Shown: positions 1 through 9,035, counted from the first letter of the stretch. The stretch: 64,000 nt of DNA from Neobacillus piezotolerans (GCF_003362805.1 NZ_QNQT01000006.1:1-64000); one strand, 5' to 3'. Translations and numbers: made by a program. The notes: generated by a model from the sequence alone, not told the origin.

Positions 1-48
1 CGGTTCATACCCGTAAGGTCGGGGGTTCGATCCCCTCCGCCGCTACCA
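1..48 (+). tRNA. tRNA-Met (CAT), 5' end cut by window edge
   Basis: Only the anticodon loop (TTCATAC), variable region, T arm and 3' acceptor strand are present, with CCA encoded at 46-48. The sequence resembles the elongator tRNA-Met of Bacillus. Its place ahead of Ile2-Ser-fMet-Asp-Phe-His-Gly-Ile-Asn-Ser-Glu matches the gene order of B. subtilis trnB, so an rRNA operon probably lies upstream, outside the window. Confidence 0.9.
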
Positions 49-144
49 AAACTTTTAAGTTGGACATAACTTAATTGCCTGAATAAACGTTTCAAGTAGG
101 GACCTAAAATTCAGGGATGGATACTTATAGTGATTATGTAATAT

Positions 145-218
145 GGACCTTTAGCTCAGCTGGTTAGAGCAGACGGCTCATAACCGTCCGGTCGTAGGTT
201 CGAGTCCTACAAGGTCCA
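145..218 (+). tRNA. tRNA with CAT anticodon, probably tRNA-Ile2 (lysidine-modified)
   Basis: Acceptor GGACCTT pairs with AAGGTCC and the loop is CTCATAA. The body resembles the Bacillus tRNA-Ile2 (CAU), whose C34 is converted to lysidine by TilS so that it reads AUA. The position between tRNA-Met and tRNA-Ser agrees with trnB order. CCA is not encoded; TCA follows the discriminator. The anticodon alone cannot separate Ile2 from Met; that assignment rests on body similarity and order. Confidence 0.85.
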
Positions 219-238
219 TCAATATTTTCTATATAAAT

Positions 239-331
239 GGAGGAATACCCAAGTCTGGCTGAAGGGATCGGTCTTGAAAACCGACAGGCGGGTTAAACCG
301 CGCGGGGGTTCGAATCCCTCTTCCTCCGCCA
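239..331 (+). tRNA. tRNA-Ser (TGA)
   Basis: Acceptor GGAGGAA pairs with TTCCTCC. The anticodon loop is CTTGAAA and the long variable arm is typical of a class II tRNA. CCA is encoded at 329-331. Confidence 0.95.
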
Positions 332-347
332 TTTATATTTTTATCGT

Positions 348-361
348 CGCGGGGTGGAGCA
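348..361 (+). pseudogene. 5' fragment of tRNA-fMet (partial duplication)
   Basis: The first 14 nt of tRNA-fMet plus 10 nt of its upstream flank (338-361) are repeated exactly at 454-477. The copy at 338-361 runs into unrelated sequence instead of the D loop, so it cannot fold as a tRNA. The 116-bp offset points to an insertion or aberrant duplication inside the cluster. Confidence 0.8.
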
Positions 362-463
362 ACGAGCGTTGCATCACAGATAATGCTGCGAGTTGTACCC
401 ATCTATGATGGGGACAGTCAATGCTCTCAATGGGCATGGCGAAATTTAATATCTTTTTATCGT

Positions 464-537
464 CGCGGGGTGGAGCAGTTCGGTAGCTCGTCGGGCTCAT
501 AACCCGACGGTCGCAGGTTCAAATCCTGCCCCCGCAA
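464..537 (+). tRNA. tRNA-fMet (CAT), initiator
   Basis: It has the initiator hallmarks: unpaired C1-A72 at the acceptor end and three G-C pairs (GGG/CCC) in the anticodon stem around CTCATAA. CCA is not encoded (TAT follows the discriminator A537), so it must be added by the nucleotidyltransferase. Confidence 0.95.
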
Positions 538-540
538 TAT

Positions 541-617
541 GGTCTGGTAGTTCAGTTGGTTAGAATGCCTGCCTGTCACGCAGGAGGTCGCGGGTTCGAG
601 TCCCGTCCAGACCGCCA
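541..617 (+). tRNA. tRNA-Asp (GTC)
   Basis: Acceptor GGTCTGG pairs with CCAGACC. The anticodon loop CTGTCAC carries GTC. CCA is encoded at 615-617. It lies only 3 nt after tRNA-fMet. Confidence 0.96.
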
Positions 618-625
618 TTTTTTTT

Positions 626-701
626 GGCTCAGTAGCTCAGTCGGTAGAGCAAAGGACTGAAAATCCTTGTGTCGGCGGTTCGATTCCGTCCTGAGCCACC
701 A
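626..701 (+). tRNA. tRNA-Phe (GAA)
   Basis: Acceptor GGCTCAG pairs with CTGAGCC. The anticodon loop CTGAAAA carries GAA. CCA is encoded at 699-701. Confidence 0.96.
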
Positions 702-719
702 TTATCATATTTTGGTAAT

Positions 720-796
720 GGCGGTTGTGGCGAAGTGGTTAACGCACCAGATTGTGGCTCTGGCACTCGGGGGTTCGATTCCCCTCAATCGCCCCA
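720..796 (+). tRNA. tRNA-His (GTG)
   Basis: Acceptor GCGGTTG pairs with CAATCGC with one G-U. The extra G at 720 can serve as the His-specific G-1 opposite C73. The anticodon is GTG and CCA is encoded at 794-796. Confidence 0.95.
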
Positions 797-806
797 TTTA
801 TTATAC

Positions 807-880
807 GCGGGTGTAGTTTAATGGTAAAACTCCAGCCTTCCAAGCTGATGTCGTGGGTTCGATTCCCATCACCCGCTCCA
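807..880 (+). tRNA. tRNA-Gly (TCC)
   Basis: Acceptor GCGGGTG pairs with CACCCGC. The anticodon loop CTTCCAA carries TCC. CCA is encoded at 878-880. Confidence 0.96.
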
Positions 881-885
881 TATAT

Positions 886-962
<77 letters not shown>

Positions 963-996
963 TATTTGATTTTTTATTGTAGAATATTTATATTAT

Positions 997-1071
997 TCCG
1001 CAGTAGCTCAGTGGTAGAGCAATCGGCTGTTAACCGATCGGTCGTAGGTTCGAGTCCTACCTGCGGAGCCA
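997..1071 (+). tRNA. tRNA-Asn (GTT)
   Basis: Acceptor TCCGCAG pairs with CTGCGGA. The anticodon loop CTGTTAA carries GTT. CCA is encoded at 1069-1071. Confidence 0.96.
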
Positions 1072-1074
1072 TAT

Positions 1075-1166
1075 GGGGAAGTACTCAAGAGGCTGAAGAG
1101 GCGCCCCTGCTAAGGGTGTAGGTCGGGTCAACCGGCGCGAGGGTTCAAATCCCTCCTTCTCCGCCA
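1075..1166 (+). tRNA. tRNA-Ser (GCT)
   Basis: Acceptor GGGGAAG pairs with CTTCTCC with one G-U. The loop CTGCTAA carries GCT and a long variable arm is present. CCA is encoded at 1164-1166. Confidence 0.95.
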
Positions 1167-1171
1167 TAGTT

Positions 1172-1243
1172 GGCCCCTTGGTCAAGCGGTTAAGACACCG
1201 CCCTTTCACGGCGGTAACACGGGTTCGAATCCCGTAGGGGTCA
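1172..1243 (+). tRNA. tRNA-Glu (TTC)
   Basis: Acceptor GGCCCCT pairs with AGGGGTC. The loop CTTTCAC carries TTC. CCA is not encoded. This is the last tRNA of the cluster and is followed directly by an intrinsic terminator. Confidence 0.95.
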
Positions 1244-1251
1244 TATTTACA

Positions 1252-1289
1252 AGAAAGAGCAGCGGGCATTGTGCCCGCTGCTCTTTTTC
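1252..1289 (+). terminator. Intrinsic terminator of the tRNA cluster
   Basis: A stem of about 14 bp (AAAGAGCAGCGGGCA and its complement) with a 3-nt loop is followed by a T-run, 10 bp after tRNA-Glu. Confidence 0.9.
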
Positions 1290-1414
1290 GTTGGTATCTA
1301 TTATTAAATTGTACATTGCTAATATCTTATCTTTTTTTTTGTTATAATTGCGTTTAAAAGAAAAAGCTGTGGATGTAAAAAATTGTTTAGTGTCTTCAAA
1401 CTCCACCTGGATGA

Positions 1415-2179
1415 GTGACAATGTCCGGCCACAATTCATAGGAATCGTCCTTCACCCCATTTGTGTGACATTGAACGGACAAAATCCAGAAAGAATGTCA
1501 CTCACCCCCCATTTGCGTGACATTGTACGGGCGAAATCCAGAAAGAATGTCACTCAACCCTCCTTTGCCTGACATTGTACGGACAAAATCCAGAAAGAAT
1601 GTCACTCAACCCCCATTTGCGTGACATTGTCCGGCCTAAATCCAGAAAGAATGTCACTCAAACCTCCTTTGCCTGACATTGTACGGACAAAATCCAGAAA
1701 GAATGTCACTCAACCCCCATTTGCGTGACATTGTACGGGCGAAATTCGGAAAGTATGTCACTCAAACTCCTTTGCGTGACATTGTACGGGCGAAATCCAG
1801 AAAGAATGTCACTCAACCCTCCTTTGCGTGACATTGTACGGGCGAAATTCGGAAAGAATGTCACTCAAACCCCCTTTGCGTGACATTGTACGTCCTAAAT
1901 CCAGAAAGAATGTCACTCACCCCCCATTTGCGTGACATTGTACGGGCGAAATTCAGGAAGAATGTCACTCAACCCTCCTTTGCGTGACATTGTACGGGAG
2001 AAATTCGGAAAGAATGTCACTCAACCCTCCTTTGCGTGACATTGTACGGGCGAAGTTCGGGAAGAATGTCACTCAACCCTCCTTTGCGTGACATTGTCCG
2101 GCCTAAATCCAAAAAGAATGGCACTCAAACCCCACTTGCGTGACATTGTAAGGCCTAAATCCGTAAAGAATGTCACGCA
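1415..2179. repeat. Tandem array 1: about 15 units of 52 bp
   Basis: GTGACATT (or a close variant) recurs about every 52 bp: 1465, 1517, 1569, 1621 and on to 2140, with a degenerate first copy at 1415. Each unit has a left arm GTGACATT, a spacer with AAATCC(A/G)GAAAG, a right arm AATGTCAC and a linker of about 15 nt before the next left arm. The right arm and the next left arm form an 8-bp stem. Two units have CTGACATT instead. No ORF with a plausible start spans it, and there are no variable spacers, so it is not a CRISPR. It lies between the tRNA terminator and glgC. Confidence 0.93.
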
Positions 2180-2956
2180 GCCCCACTAGACCCACAAACT
2201 CCAACTAAAACAAAGTTATCTCTCATTATCCTCCTCCTTGATTGCATCAATCCACACTTCAATTTCATTTATATCAATCCTTTTATTTCCTATCTTAATG
2301 CCAACACTTTCTTTCCTATTTAAACATTTTTCATTCAAAGATCAATTAAGATCCTCTCTCTCCAACTTCCAGAAATATTCAGAAACTTTTTTTGAGAATG
2401 GGTTTTTTTATACAGAAAAAGGGTATTAGATAGAATACTTCAAAAATACAACGAAAGTTGCTTCGGTATCCTTCCTTCTCCTTCTACTGACAATTTACAT
2501 AAACTTTTGTCTTTGGGCTATTCACTTCCCTGCCATTATTTTTTCGGGTTTAAAGGCGGGTTTTTATCTTTTTATGAAGGAAAATTTGTCAGGTGAAATG
2601 GCATTGAGCGGAATTCACGGGATTTTTGGAAAATTTCCCGATTTCTTGTCAAAAAAACAAGGAATTTTTATCAAGGATTTGGAGTGGATAAAGCGAATTA
2701 TTCTTCAAAAATAGAATATCCATTTCAAAGGGATTTCGGTGTGAACAGCATGCGTGGGCATGCCACTCCTTTTGGAAGTAATGGGTAAAGGCAGCAAAAG
2801 CTACTGTAAGACCTATACGGGCTTTAATGGGAGAGCAAAGGGGTTCCAATCTTTCCAGAAAATATGCCGGGTATGTGAGACAAGGCCTCGACGGGATGGT
2901 TTTCATTCTTCGCAAGGGCTTTTGTTTTTGCCCGGAAGAAGAGAGGAGCAGCCATA
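2180..2956. other. 777-bp intergenic region upstream of glgC
   Basis: AT-rich sequence with no convincing gene. Overlapping short ORFs on both strands (2649-3102) run into the glgC start or its complement, lack good ribosome sites and resemble no family I know. I looked for a remnant of glgB, expected here by synteny, and did not recognise one. A small inverted repeat (GGGATTTTTG/AATTTCCC) lies near 2619-2640. The glgC promoter must lie here but no clear -35/-10 pair was identified. Confidence 0.5.
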
Positions 2957-4102
2957 ATGGCAAAGAAAAGATGCGTGGCAATGCTGCTGGCGGGGGGGCA
3001 GGGGAGCAGGCTGAAAATGCTGACAAGGAATCTCGCGAAGCCTGCGGTTCCGTTTGGCGGGAAGTACAGGATCATTGACTTCACTTTAAGCAATTGCGCC
3101 AATTCGGGTATTGATACAGTAGGGGTGCTGACACAATACCAGCCGATGGTGCTGAATTCCTATATTGGGATTGGAAGCGCATGGGATTTGGACAGGAAGG
3201 ATGGAGGGGTTACGGTCCTGCCGCCGTTCAGCGAGTCTTCCGAAGTGAAATGGTACACGGGAACGGCGTGCGCGGTTTACCAGAACCTCAATTACTTAAA
3301 GCAGTATGACCCGGAGTACGTGCTCATCTTATCCGGCGATCATATTTATAAGATGAATTATGAGAATATGCTTCAGTACCATATTCAAAATAGCGCGGAT
3401 GCCACGATATCGGTGATAGAAGTTCCCTGGATGGAAGCAAGCCGGTTCGGCATTATGAATACGGATCGGGATATGAGAATTATGGAATTCGAGGAGAAGC
3501 CGGACGTTCCAAAAAGCAACCTCGCCTCAATGGGGATTTATATATTTAACTGGAATGTGCTGAAAGAAACCCTGGAATCGGATTACACGAATGAAGCGTC
3601 GAGCCATGATTTCGGAAAAGATGTCATCCCCCGCCTCGTTGAGGAAGGCAAGCGGCTTATCGCTTATCCGTTCTCGGGGTACTGGAAGGACGTAGGGACG
3701 CTCGAAAGTTTCTGGGAAGCCAATATGGACCTGCTGGATGATACGTGCGGGCTCGATTTGTTCGATAACGAGTGGAGGATTTACTCTGTCAATCCGAACC
3801 ATCCTCCCCAGTTCATATCAGGTGATGCGATGGTTGTGCACTCACTTGTAAATGAAGGCTGCACCATTGAGGGGGATATCGAACACTCGGTTGTGTTCCA
3901 GGGGGTAACAATCGAAAGAGGCGCGGTTGTTAAGGATTCTGTCATCATGCCGGATGCGGTTATTGGCAAAAACACGTTCATCGAGAGGGCGATTGTCCCC
4001 TGTCACATTGAAATTCCTGAGGGCATGGTCATTCGCCCGGAGAGCGGGGAAATTGTACTCGTTAATGAAGAAATGATCCAACAGAGATATTCAGCAACTT
4101 AA
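2957..4102 (+). CDS. glgC: Glucose-1-phosphate adenylyltransferase, catalytic subunit
   Basis: It makes ADP-glucose from glucose-1-phosphate and ATP, the committed step of bacterial glycogen synthesis. The 381-aa protein opens with the nucleotidyltransferase signature (AGGQGSR at 12-18) and [15 protein letters not shown] at about 28-42, and has [10 protein letters not shown] near residue 131. Hexapeptide repeats fill the C-terminal third (about 295-365), the left-handed beta-helix of this family. Length matches B. subtilis GlgC. The ATG follows an AGGAG site. glgD starts 21 bp downstream. Oddity: the usual partners glgB (upstream) and glgA-glgP (downstream) are absent here. Confidence 0.96.
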   Translation: MAKKRCVAMLLAGGQGSRLKMLTRNLAKPAVPFGGKYRIIDFTLSNCANSGIDTVGVLTQYQPMVLNSYIGIGSAWDLDRKDGGVTVLPPFSESSEVKWYTGTACAVYQNLNYLKQYDPEYVLILSGDHIYKMNYENMLQYHIQNSADATISVIEVPWMEASRFGIMNTDRDMRIMEFEEKPDVPKSNLASMGIYIFNWNVLKETLESDYTNEASSHDFGKDVIPRLVEEGKRLIAYPFSGYWKDVGTLESFWEANMDLLDDTCGLDLFDNEWRIYSVNPNHPPQFISGDAMVVHSLVNEGCTIEGDIEHSVVFQGVTIERGAVVKDSVIMPDAVIGKNTFIERAIVPCHIEIPEGMVIRPESGEIVLVNEEMIQQRYSAT

Positions 4103-4123
4103 TTTATAGAAGGAGGGGCAGAA

Positions 4124-5176
4124 ATGAAGAAACAATTATTGGGAGTAATCGATGCCGCCACATACCACGAAGATCTGGAACAACTACTGCTGCACAGGCC
4201 GGTTGCCGCCCTGCCTTTCGCGGGAAGATACCGCCTAATCGACTTCATCCTTTCCAGCATGGTGAATTCAGGAATCAGCAATGTTGCTATTTTTCCTAAG
4301 TCGGGATATAGATCATTAATGGACCATATTGGTTCGGGAAAGAATTGGGATTTGAACAGGAAGAGGGATGGTTTGTTCCTTTTTCCTGCTTCTCCATCGG
4401 ATGCGGATAAAGAATCAGGCATAGGTTGTTTTTCTCACTATGCCGAAAATCTTGATTTCTTTTACAGGAGCTCTCAGGAGTATACCTTGATTTCGAATTC
4501 CTTTACCGTTATCAACACGGATTTCAACCGCCTGCTGGAGCAGCATATTGGGTGTGGATGTGATTTGACAGAAGTATACAAAAACGGTAGGCCTTTAGAT
4601 GTTTATCTCCTTAAAACGTCATTGCTCATCGATTTGATTGAGAACAGGGCCGAAACCGGGTATACGTGCATCAAGGACGTTTTTGAAGATTTGTCCAGCC
4701 CTTATACCGTATGCAGGTATGAATATGAAGGCTACGCGAAAAGGGTTGAAACGATCCAGGGTTATTATAAAACAAGCATGGAATTGCTCGATTCCCGTGT
4801 ATGGAATACGTTGTTCAAAAAGTCCCAGCCTGTGTTTACAAAAGTGAAGGATGAGCCGCCATCTCGGTATTATCCTGAGTCATCGGTGAAAAGGAGCCTT
4901 ATCGCCAATGGCTGCCAACTGAAAGGGAAAATTGAAAACAGCATTATTTCAAGGGGAATCACAATCGGAAAGGGATCAATTATCCGAAACAGCGTAATTA
5001 TGCAAAAGTGCCAGATTGGCGAAAACTGCGTCCTCGATTCAGTTATCCTTGATAAAGATGTAAAGGTCGAATCGGGAACCATCCTGATTGGGAGTCCGGG
5101 CAATCCAATTGTCTACAGCAAGGGCTCTGTCGTCGGACCTGCTGAAGCACCAGCCAAAACATTAATGATATTGTAA
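4124..5176 (+). CDS. glgD: GlgD, non-catalytic or regulatory ADP-glucose pyrophosphorylase subunit
   Basis: A 350-aa GlgC paralogue. It keeps the RPVAALPFAGRYRLIDF segment (about 26-42) and the C-terminal beta-helix repeats, but the glycine-rich nucleotide motif is replaced by LLGVIDAAT. That is typical of GlgD, which raises GlgC activity in Bacillus-type GlgCD heteromers (family knowledge). AGGAGG lies 8 nt before ATG. It is co-transcribed with glgC and ends at a strong terminator. In B. subtilis glgA and glgP follow; here the next gene is the unrelated, convergent yteA. Confidence 0.93.
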   Translation: MKKQLLGVIDAATYHEDLEQLLLHRPVAALPFAGRYRLIDFILSSMVNSGISNVAIFPKSGYRSLMDHIGSGKNWDLNRKRDGLFLFPASPSDADKESGIGCFSHYAENLDFFYRSSQEYTLISNSFTVINTDFNRLLEQHIGCGCDLTEVYKNGRPLDVYLLKTSLLIDLIENRAETGYTCIKDVFEDLSSPYTVCRYEYEGYAKRVETIQGYYKTSMELLDSRVWNTLFKKSQPVFTKVKDEPPSRYYPESSVKRSLIANGCQLKGKIENSIISRGITIGKGSIIRNSVIMQKCQIGENCVLDSVILDKDVKVESGTILIGSPGNPIVYSKGSVVGPAEAPAKTLMIL

Positions 5177-5211
5177 AAAAGCCAGCTCCATTTTTTTCGG
5201 AGCTGGCTTTT
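5175..5211. terminator. Bidirectional terminator between glgD and yteA
   Basis: A 9-bp GC-rich stem (GCCAGCTCC/GGAGCTGGC) is flanked by A-runs on the left and T-runs on the right, so it can end both convergent genes. Confidence 0.92.
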
Positions 5212-5223
5212 GGTTTGTATATT

Positions 5224-5982
5224 TTATTTCTTTTTATCGTCTACATAGCTGTCCTTGCGGTGATAATGGACGTCCCCCATTTGCGAGTCAAGCCCTTTCC
5301 GGTCCAGCATATTTTCCAATTCCTTCAGCTTGTCATTGCTCGGATTGTATTTCCGATTTCCGCCGTCCATATCATTGGAAACGAATTCCTCAATGTCCTC
5401 GGGCGGAGCTTCTTCGTTAATGCCGTTTCTGTATAGCTCTTCATAGCTGTTGTAGTCACCGACAAGATCCTGAGGTCCCTCGGACGTTCCGTAGTGCGCC
5501 ACTTCCTCGAATGAGTCGTTTGTATCAATGACCCCACCTTTGCTTCTCCCTCTGAAGGAGTTCGGCACCGATGGGTCAAGTATATCCTCTTCAACAGGCC
5601 TGTCTTTCGCGGTTGTCCGGTCAGGTGTATGCTCGACGCAGTAGAGGGTGGAAGGTACGGCTTCCAAACGCTCGTAAGGAATTTCTTCCCCGCATTCCCG
5701 GCAAACGCCGTATGAGCCATCTTCGAATGCCGCAAGGGCTTCTTTAACCTTTTCGAGCTGTGAATCGGCGTGGCCGTCCAAGGCGAAGTTCTTTTCCCTT
5801 TCAAAAAGCTCCGTTCCGAGGTCGGCGGGGTGGTTGTCATAGGACGACAGTTCCCCGACCGTTTCGGTTTCGTCCTTGTCCCGGTCCCCATAGCCGTCCT
5901 TCATTTCCAGCTGCTTTTCCAGAGCCTTTTCTTCTTCCTTCAATAAATATTTCAATGAATTTAATTGATTAGTGGTTAACAT
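5224..5982 (-). CDS. yteA: YteA family zinc-finger regulator (DksA/TraR type)
   Basis: A 252-aa acidic, mostly helical protein. A coiled N-terminal region (LKEEEKALEKQLEMK) is followed by NHPADLGTELFEREKN, typical of Bacillus TraR/DksA-like proteins, then a zinc-finger core CRECGEEIPYERLEAVP and YCVEH. The last position is His rather than Cys, giving a C3H set. Homologues are annotated as sporulation-associated YteA; the exact role is unknown. The chosen ATG begins MLTTNQLNSL; an in-frame TTG 27 bp upstream is possible. The ribosome site is weak (GGATG). It is convergent with glgD. Confidence 0.88.
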   Translation of the reverse strand: MLTTNQLNSLKYLLKEEEKALEKQLEMKDGYGDRDKDETETVGELSSYDNHPADLGTELFEREKNFALDGHADSQLEKVKEALAAFEDGSYGVCRECGEEIPYERLEAVPSTLYCVEHTPDRTTAKDRPVEEDILDPSVPNSFRGRSKGGVIDTNDSFEEVAHYGTSEGPQDLVGDYNSYEELYRNGINEEAPPEDIEEFVSNDMDGGNRKYNPSNDKLKELENMLDRKGLDSQMGDVHYHRKDSYVDDKKK

Positions 5983-6257
5983 AGACTGTTCACATCCGTT
6001 TCCATGCAAATTATCATATCTGTATTAAATTTGTTCCCCTTACGCCCTACGGCGAAACATATGCAAAGGAAGGCGGTGTCACGCTGCTTTCCGCGGTTGT
6101 GGGCCAATTTTTCAAAAAGAATAAAGCGGCTCTGTATGAATACCAACAGTTGTTTCGGGGGATTCAGGTGTATGATAGACTGGAAACCAGAGAAGCAAGT
6201 AGATTTTGGCAACCTTCGTGGGATGCAATGCGGCCGAAGGTTCGTTTTGGAGCTCGA

Positions 6258-6286
6258 TAAAAAAAGCTCCCGCAAAAGCGGAAGCT
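6258..6286 (-). terminator. Intrinsic terminator of menA
   Basis: Read on the minus strand, AGCTTCCGC and GCGGGAGCT enclose a TTTT loop and are followed by a T-run. The stem includes the menA stop codon. Confidence 0.88.
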
Positions 6287-7220
6287 AGATGAAATGGCCG
6301 ATGAAGAGGCCGATGGATAGAAGGAATCCGAAAATGGTGTTGGTCTGGGCTGTCGATTTCATGGCGGGCATCATCTGGATTGGTACTTTGCCTGCCTTGA
6401 AGCCTTTGATTGCCTTTATTGCTTTTGGCGCGCTCAGGATGACGATTGCGGCCCATGGCGAGGCGATTCCAAGTCCTATCATGATTACGACGAGAGCGTA
6501 AGCCGCGATGAACATCGCTGCCAGGAAATTGATTGCGTTTTCCCTTCCCAATAGGATGGCGAGGGTTTTCCTCCCAAACTCTTTGTCGCCGTCATGGTCC
6601 CGGATGTTGTTGGCCAGCAGGATGGCGCCGACCAGGATGGAGACCGGAACCGATACGAAGACGCTTGTCGCCGTTACGAATCCTGCCTGGATGTAGAATG
6701 AGATCAAGATGATCAGGCAGCCCATGAAGAACCCTGCGAACAGTTCGCCGAACGGGGTGTATGCAATTGGGTATGGTCCTCCTGTATACAGATAGCCCAT
6801 GAGCATTGAAACGCTGCCGATAACGGCAATCCACCAGCTCGTTTCCATGCAAATATAGATGCCGAGCAGGATGGAGAGGCCATAAAGGACCAATGCGAGC
6901 TGCATGACGGTTTTTGGTTTGATCCCGTCGCGGACAATGGCGCCGCCTATCCCGACGGAATGCTCTGTGTCGAGGCCGCGCTTGAAATCATAGTATTCGT
7001 TGAACATATTGGTAGCCGCCTGGATGAGCAGGCAGGCGAGCAGCATGGCAGTAAAGAGCCCGTAATCAATGGTTCCTTCTTGAAGCGCTAGCGCGGTTCC
7101 GAGGAAAACCGGTACGAATGCCGCTGTTAGCGTATGCGGCCTTGTCAGCTGCCACCATGCGCGGAATCCGCGGTTCGATTCGGGAATATGGGGTGTGCTG
7201 GTCTTAACTTGTGGCTGCAT
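6285..7220 (-). CDS. menA: 1,4-dihydroxy-2-naphthoate polyprenyltransferase
   Basis: A membrane UbiA-type prenyltransferase that attaches the isoprenoid tail to DHNA, giving demethylmenaquinone. The 311-aa protein has about eight hydrophobic segments and both Asp-rich motifs: NEYYDFKRGLD in the first half and NNIRDHDGD in the second, which bind Mg-diphosphate. The start chosen is the ATG at 7220 (MQPQVK), 8 nt after AAGGGAG; the GTG 9 bp upstream would sit on the ribosome site. It is divergent from menF across a 408-bp gap. In B. subtilis menA is unlinked from the men cluster; here it is adjacent. Confidence 0.95.
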   Translation of the reverse strand: MQPQVKTSTPHIPESNRGFRAWWQLTRPHTLTAAFVPVFLGTALALQEGTIDYGLFTAMLLACLLIQAATNMFNEYYDFKRGLDTEHSVGIGGAIVRDGIKPKTVMQLALVLYGLSILLGIYICMETSWWIAVIGSVSMLMGYLYTGGPYPIAYTPFGELFAGFFMGCLIILISFYIQAGFVTATSVFVSVPVSILVGAILLANNIRDHDGDKEFGRKTLAILLGRENAINFLAAMFIAAYALVVIMIGLGIASPWAAIVILSAPKAIKAIKGFKAGKVPIQMMPAMKSTAQTNTIFGFLLSIGLFIGHFI

Positions 7221-7501
7221 GATGAACACTCCCTTATATATTTTGATTCATTAAAGCTAGTATTCTTGGAAACATGGCAAAAAGCCATACCAAACTTAAG
7301 TTTATGGAATTGCCCGGAGCCTGTCAATCACTTTTTCCCGACGGTTGGAAACGAATTCCATAAAAAAGGTAAACCAGTTTCTTCACCATAAGTGCTAGTT
7401 CTTATTTTGGTGAAGAACCGAAAACGTCTTTTCCTGGGAGGTCGATGGAATTTTCCAGTGGTTTGCAGGCGGCGGTTGTCGAGCTTTGCGGTGGAATGCG
7501 T

Positions 7502-7507
7502 TATAAT
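7502..7507 (+). promoter_or_regulatory. menF: Putative -10 element for the men operon
   Basis: TATAAT lies about 120 bp before the menF start. The best upstream hexamer, TTGTCG at 7476-7481, is at a poor 20-bp spacing, so the -35 is uncertain. The 7221-7628 gap otherwise holds no visible gene. Confidence 0.45.
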
Positions 7508-7628
7508 AAGGTATGAACACGGTTGGAAGTGACAAGTGTTATTGACACTCCAGCGGACAGAGTAGTATCCTAAATGGGGTTTAGGTTGAATGGACAACAG
7601 CTTTGGATGCTGTGTTGGAGGGAAATTT

Positions 7629-9035
7629 GTGGTTACCATTCATGAAACGGAACTGAAAGAAGCAATCCATCTTGGCATTGAAAAAGCGAGGGAACAGGGC
7701 AGGCCTATTCTTGTCAGCGAGGTGCGAAAGGCTGGCGCCATTGAAGCCCTTTGTTTTTTTGATAGCGGAAGAACGGATTTTTTTGGTGAGCGGTTTTACT
7801 GGAGGGACCCGGAAGGCGGATTTTATATCGCCGGGCTGGGTATCGCGGCGCAATTAAGCTCGGACCTGGCTGAAGGCCGGTTTTCATATATAGGGCGCAG
7901 CTGGAATGAACTTATCCAGGGCGGGATTATCGTTAATCCATATAAAGAGGCGGGGCTTGGGCCACTCATGTTCGGCGGCTTTTCCTTCGATCCGCACAAG
8001 CAGAAAACGGCGCTTTGGTCGAAATATCCCGATTCCCTTTTCCACATTCCAAGGTTTATGCTGACGGTGGCTGGCGGGGAAGCGTTTTTGACAACGAATG
8101 TCGTCTGTACGAAACATGACGGAATTTCGCTTTTCAAAAAGGTCGCGGGTGAAAGGGAATCCCTCTTAAAGAATATTGGGACCCGGATGGATGTGGAAGT
8201 GCCTAGCCTAAAAGAGATAAAAGAGATTGCGGCGGGTGAATGGAAGGGAACTGTTATGGAAGCTGTAACACAGCTTCAGGAAGGTCCGCTGAAAAAGGTT
8301 GTCCTTGCGAGGGAACTGCGCTTGTTGTTCGAAAGCGAGGTTGAAAGCGGCGCGGTACTTGGCAGGCTGGAGCTGGAGCAAAAGGCGAGCTTTATTTTTT
8401 CATTTGAATCAGGCGGCGACAGCTTCATCGGGGCTTCACCTGAACGCCTTATTAAAAAACGGGGCCGGTCGGTAAGGTCGGCTTGCCTTGCCGGTTCCAT
8501 ACAGCGGGGCAAAACCGGAAATGAAGATACGATGCTTGGGAACCAGTTGCTTTCAGATGAAAAAAATCTTAAGGAACATCAATACGTGGTCGACATGATT
8601 CGGGATGCGATGGAAAAGACGTGCGACAGTGTCGTTATTCCGGACCAACCCCAATTGATGAAAGTCCGTGACATCCAGCATTTATATACCCCGGTTGAAG
8701 GGATTGCGAAGGAGTCCTCAAGCCTTCTTGACATCGTTGAAAGGCTTCATCCGACCCCGGCCCTAGGTGGGCTTCCAAAAGAAGCCGCGATTGCGAAAAT
8801 CCGCGAACTGGAAACGCTGGACCGTGGATTGTACGCGGCGCCGATTGGGTGGATGGATTATGCGGGCAACGGGGAATTCGCGGTCGCGATCCGCTCGGGC
8901 CTCATCCAGGGCAAGGAAGCTTCGCTATTTGCCGGCTGCGGGGTTGTCGCGAATTCGGACGCGGAGAGTGAATATCTTGAAACCGGGCTGAAATTCAGGC
9001 CGATGCTTTCAGCTCTTGGAGGAATAAAGGAATGA
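7629..9035 (+). CDS. menF: Isochorismate synthase (menaquinone-specific)
   Basis: It converts chorismate to isochorismate, the first committed menaquinone step. The 468-aa protein has the chorismate-binding domain in its C-terminal two thirds, with GASPERL, HPTPALGGLPKEAA and the CAGCGVVANSDAESE-like end (here FAGCGVVANSDAESE). The GTG at 7629 is chosen because GGAGGG sits 6 nt upstream; an in-frame ATG at 7590 lacks a ribosome site. It overlaps menD by 4 bp (ATGA), indicating translational coupling. Confidence 0.95.
   Translation: MVTIHETELKEAIHLGIEKAREQGRPILVSEVRKAGAIEALCFFDSGRTDFFGERFYWRDPEGGFYIAGLGIAAQLSSDLAEGRFSYIGRSWNELIQGGIIVNPYKEAGLGPLMFGGFSFDPHKQKTALWSKYPDSLFHIPRFMLTVAGGEAFLTTNVVCTKHDGISLFKKVAGERESLLKNIGTRMDVEVPSLKEIKEIAAGEWKGTVMEAVTQLQEGPLKKVVLARELRLLFESEVESGAVLGRLELEQKASFIFSFESGGDSFIGASPERLIKKRGRSVRSACLAGSIQRGKTGNEDTMLGNQLLSDEKNLKEHQYVVDMIRDAMEKTCDSVVIPDQPQLMKVRDIQHLYTPVEGIAKESSSLLDIVERLHPTPALGGLPKEAAIAKIRELETLDRGLYAAPIGWMDYAGNGEFAVAIRSGLIQGKEASLFAGCGVVANSDAESEYLETGLKFRPMLSALGGIKE

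Noticed and set aside
1348-1572. 74-aa ORF running into the first repeat array
   Set aside because: Part of it is repeat sequence, it lacks a ribosome site and it has no recognisable features.
1415-2179. Possible CRISPR array
   Set aside because: Units are contiguous 52-bp repeats without unique spacers, and no cas genes are nearby. The same holds for the arrays at 29692, 52513 and 57531.
2649-3102. Overlapping ORFs of 67-125 aa upstream of and overlapping glgC, considered as genes or glgB remnants
   Set aside because: No family similarity I could recognise, no ribosome site, and mostly complementary to the glgC start region.
6004-6288. 94-aa plus-strand ORF between yteA and menA
   Set aside because: Poor ribosome site, overlaps the menA terminator and stop; composition looks random.
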